From Caenorhabditis remanei (Eukaryota; Nematoda; Chromadorea; Rhabditida; Rhabditidae): a stretch of DNA of 64,000 nt. The DNA lies in the NCBI RefSeq assembly GCF_010183535.1, contig NC_071328.1, forward strand, positions 10,292,001 through 10,356,000, given 5' to 3'. Below, in pieces: positions 58,560 to 64,000 of the stretch. The position numbers and the translations under genes were made by a program. Every line of letters starts with the position of its first letter. Position 1 is the first letter of the stretch. Below the pieces are notes generated by a model. The model ran no database searches, was not told where the DNA came from, and saw only the letters and a program-made list of their open reading frames with translations.

Positions 58560-61146
58560 TTATGGGATGTCATCAGGAGCATCCAAATCCCGGTATGACA
58601 CCGGCTGACGGCGTGGTGCATCATCGAAGTAACGTCCACCGCGTCCGCCGAGACTGTGGCGAGGTGGAAACTGAGGTCGACGTTCATACGATCCATTACC
58701 AAAGGAACTCCCTATAAAAGAACCATGAGGAAAATAAAGTTATAAGAAGGGAAACTTACTTCCACCGCCGGCGCCTCGGTCATCTTCCCGCTCTCGTCCA
58801 TATCCGCCACGATCGCCACCTCCACGATGCTCATCTCTCGAAATTTGTTTGGGTTCGAGATCCACAGGCCTTTGTGCATCAGCTAAATAATTGTTGAAAA
58901 ACTCAGCTTCTGCTTTGGCCTCTTCTAGCTTGTCTTCATGTTTCGACTGCAAGTGTTTCCGGATGAACTCCGGCCCTTTGAATTTCTTGCCGGAAAGTGG
59001 GCACAGCCATTTGTCCTTGGCCAATTCGACCGTGTTCTTCATGATGAAAGCCTCAACTTCTCTGAAAATAGATTATAATTCGGTTCGAAAGCATCAGAAA
59101 TATTGGAAGAGCATGAAAAACAACTCACTTCTCGCCGTCTTTTTTGCCCATCTTAACGAGTTCTTCTTCGCTGACATATTGTTTCTCGATCAAGCCTTTG
59201 TCGATACGAGTGTTGAATCCTGAGATAAAGTCATTCACAAACTTCTGTGGAACAACGAGCGTTCCATCTTCATCTGTGGTGATTGAAGCTCCAGAAGGTG
59301 GTTGCCCACGGACGTGAATGAGACCGCATCTGTTAGGCATTGAATCCTCTTGAGCATAATGACCATGATTGTAGAAATCGATAGAGTGAACAATACGGAG
59401 ATACACTATAAGCAGATCTAGTGCTTTGAGAATAGCATCGTCTCTTTCGTAACGCACTTTTTCAGGTTGAGCGTCTCCTCCGTTTGATGCTCCCAATAAC
59501 TCGGCCTCTTCTTCGCTGATATCGTTCAAAGTATCTTTTGGAACAAGTGATTTAACCTCTTTGATTACTGGATTTGTTGATGCTCCTACCAAGTCAACTC
59601 CCATACGGATGTCCATTTCGCGATCGTTCTCAGGTTCATCAGCAGCATTGAACAGTCCGATTTTCTTATCGTAAAGAGCAGTCAATTTAACAGCCAGCTT
59701 CAAATCATTAACAGCCACTTGTTTATGCGCAGCAATGCCGTTGTTAGTGCGAACACGACGAGTAATATCACGATTGATGATAGCGTTCAGATCAGTTTCA
59801 CGTAGACGATGAGCGTTGAGTGCCCAACAAATCTCTTTAATGTTGACGTCTCGCTTGAAAGTGGCCCACCCACGTCTATAGAATCTTCTTTCGGCAATTC
59901 CGTCAGTAAGAGCAAGACGTAAAAATCCTGGACTTCTTTTGCAAAGATTCTCGAGCTCTTCGTAAGTTAAACCTGGTGGAATATTTCTCAGAAAAACAGA
60001 GCATGTCTTGTGGATGTTGACCTTGTTAGAAGCTTTCTCAGTTCCGTCTTCAATTGCTCCTTCTTCCAATTCTTCTTTGGGAGCTGTTTCCACAATTGCA
60101 GCAGGCTCTTCTTCGGTCTTGTCCGATCCATTACTTTCTTTTTTGACATCAGCAAGTGACTCATCATCCAATTTCTGAGAAAGAACAGCTTTCAGTTCTT
60201 CATCAGATCCATTTTCCAATTTGACCACAACTGAAAACCGGATCGTTAGAGTTTAATAAATGTTTTAAATTCGATTCTTACCCGAATCAAGCATTCTAAT
60301 GATTGCTTCTGCATCACCGAAATCGAGAGTGAATTTATCGAACTGTCCTTGCTCTCTAAGCTCATTGAAAATTTGCAACCGTTTCTGCACATTCTCCAAA
60401 TGAGCTTCTTTCTGCTTTTTCGCCTCTTCCGGCTTGTACTTCAGACGGAACCTAAATAAAATTATGAAAACAGTCGCACACCAATACAATAACGGAACAT
60501 TTGAAACAGAAATTGATTGGATTGAACATATGGCATCCTTGCCGTGAAAGTACAAAGATTCGAAAATTCCGTTTGTTTTTGACCGCGGCATAATGCGCCT
60601 CTGGTCTCGCTTCAATTCCTATAAAAGCTGAAAATTACCATTCTTCCTCTTTATGTGCACGGAAGAACCGTTCAAGTTGATATTTTTTGTGTTCGCCTTT
60701 GTATTCATTATACTTTTTGCTCGCATCTTCCTCAGAAATATCATCTTCCTGATTACCAAGAAATTTCTTAAATGATAACAAAGGACCAGAATAAATACTT
60801 TCAGATTCTGACGGTAAATCAGCACCGTTACCAGAACGGTCTCCACGATTTACCGGATCGAACCCATCGTCTCCTTCACTGAAAGATAACAATAATCAAT
60901 ATTAAGAAATAGAAAGTCATTACTCACTCTCCACGGCTTCTTTTCACCTGGTAATCATCTCTTCGTCCAGCCGGTCTTTTGTTGTCGTATCGTGAATAGT
61001 TTCCGCCACCACCATTTCGTCTATAACTAAAAAAAATAATTAATTCAATTACCCTGAACAATTTAGTAGACAAACCTATCATCGTCTCGACGTTCTCGAG
61101 CAAATTTGTCGCGGCGACGATCACCATCATCATCAGAATCCATCAT
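58560..61146 (-). CDS. SRRT/ARS2 (Serrate) RNA effector protein
   Basis: Exons 61076-61146, 60928-61026, 60639-60878, 60282-60451, 59129-60230, 58760-59061 and 58560-58711 encode 711 residues. The N-terminus is Asp/Arg-rich ([12 protein letters not shown]). ARS2 hallmarks: [17 protein letters not shown] across the 60452-60638 intron, the RRM-like central block ([40 protein letters not shown]), and a zinc-finger-like segment ([19 protein letters not shown]). It ends with an Arg/Gly-rich tail closing [11 protein letters not shown]. It binds the nuclear cap-binding complex and sorts capped transcripts, aiding miRNA processing and RNA decay or export. Located as C. elegans E01A2.2. TTTCAG at 61149-61154 directly precedes the start, consistent with trans-splicing. 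Confidence 0.96.
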
Positions 61147-61467
61147 TCCTGAAAGAAACTAAATTTAAACAACTTAAATAGACCAGAAGAAAATCGATTG
61201 AAAGATGAAATAAATAGGTAGAGTAAATTGTGAGCAGATGAAAAGAGATAATGAATAAAAAATCGATCTCTCAATATCTGGACGCGGTAAACGAGCAATA
61301 TTCAAATGTGTCGAGCGTTGCAAGTCCGGCATGGTTAAAGAGGTGTGGTCAGCAATTGCAATACTGCGGCGCAAAAAAGTACAAAATTTTTTCTTGTCTG
61401 TATTCGAAAAACTTTATATATAGATTTCTTTAGAAGAAACGACTGAATTTGAGACTATTGATGCAGA
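61147..61467. promoter_or_regulatory. Divergent SRRT/NKAP promoter
   Basis: The 321 bases between start codons of two nuclear RNA-related genes. TTCTTTAG near 61,425-61,432 and GATGCAG at 61461-61466 could accept a leader for NKAP. A block around 61,270-61,345 is relatively GC-rich. Confidence 0.6.
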
Positions 61468-63302
<1,835 letters not shown>

Positions 63303-64000
63303 TTGAATTCCCTTTTTCGTCCCAGTTTCATCAATTATTTTGTTTTCAACCCGTAACTAATTTTCTTGTTGATTTTTAATTATTTAATGAACAAAATCAT
63401 GAGAACAACCTGTGCATTTGTAAGAAGTCCCTATTCTAAAACTTAGTAATTCCTAATATCCTATCAATTCTTTCTCAAAAACACATGTTGCTGGGAAGAT
63501 TGATGAAGAGGTCCCTTTCGCTTCGACCTAAATCGATGACTTCCGTTTGAGTTTGTTTTCACCTTGAGACTGACGCCAGTTTGTCGCGAAATTCAAATAT
63601 TTCTGACACACATTCATCCATCTCTTCTCAAAACGTCTTTAATGTACATAATACATGAATCTCCGCTCAAATACAAAAAACGGGAGGAGGTGGGTGTCAT
63701 TTCCGATGAAGGTTCGTACTGTACTTTCTAACGGAAAAGTGATTGGAAAACGACACGATGCGAATAAAATAAATTAGCATATTTATTGAAGAGGAAAGGC
63801 GCAAATCAAACGAAAAACGATGAGAATGAGAGGAGGCAAAAAAGTAATTAGAAAACAAGGGTAATTGTACATATTCAGAACTAGGAGAAGAGTTGACCCG
63901 CAAATGAAAACGAACTGATTCCGACTGATAAAATATATTCTCACTGAGAAAAGAGAAGAAAAATGGTTGAAGGAAGTTATATATTACTTTTTGAATATTA
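63303..64000. other. Downstream flank, nothing recognised
   Basis: About 700 bases after NKAP. A 68-codon minus frame (63697-63903) has no features. Probably 3' UTR plus the 3' flank of a gene beyond the window. Confidence 0.5.

Noticed and set aside
60265..60615. Continuous minus frame joining intron 60452-60638 to an SRRT exon
   Set aside because: The conserved EEEWFRLKYKP sequence is restored only by splicing out this stretch.

Overview
This window is nuclear DNA from a Caenorhabditis-type nematode. Introns are mostly 45-50 bases with TTTCAG-type acceptors, intergenic DNA is AT-rich, and the gene set matches C. elegans chromosome I around the T21E3, R12E2 and E01A2 clones: an EGG-4/EGG-5 pseudophosphatase, LRP-2, three clustered innexins, glutamate-cysteine ligase modifier, akirin, DPH6, SRRT/ARS2 and NKAP. 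The species cannot be fixed from the window alone. All exon coordinates were worked out by hand from splice signals and checked for phase.

Layout. Positions 1-9.05 kb hold three minus-strand RING-finger genes (the first is cut by the window edge), a doubtful small gene between the first two, and a 787-bp near-perfect palindrome. At 9.9-13.4 kb (+) lie a small secreted Lys/Glu-rich protein and the egg-4/5 pseudophosphatase. The region 13.8-30.0 kb (-) is a single 23-exon gene for a giant LRP1/megalin-type receptor (about 4,860 codons). A 4.1-kb purine-rich spacer follows. The region 34.1-38.9 kb holds three innexins: two tandem on minus and one divergent on plus. At 39.3-42.1 kb (+) is a galaxin-like secreted Cys-Cys protein with two related transposon-like elements in and beside it. 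The region 43.3-48.0 kb holds five tiny secreted Gly/Pro-rich genes, two of them an inverted pair with identical coding sequence. At 48.5-52.3 kb are an intact paraoxonase-like gene and a broken tandem copy. The last 11.4 kb is conserved housekeeping: GCLM (-), akirin (+), DPH6 (+), SRRT (-) and NKAP (+).

How the genes relate. Most neighbours are functionally independent. The innexins are one gap-junction paralogue group. SRRT and NKAP are both nuclear RNA-biology factors sharing a 320-bp divergent promoter region. The RING genes, the Gly/Pro-rich peptides and the paraoxonases are local tandem families that show duplication, conversion and decay.

Most interesting: three phase-matched alternative last exons for the middle innexin; the inverted Gly/Pro-rich gene pair with identical exons and diverged introns; the paraoxonase pseudogene with two frame lesions beside an intact copy carrying a foldback element in an intron; and stop-free introns divisible by three in an innexin and the galaxin-like gene.
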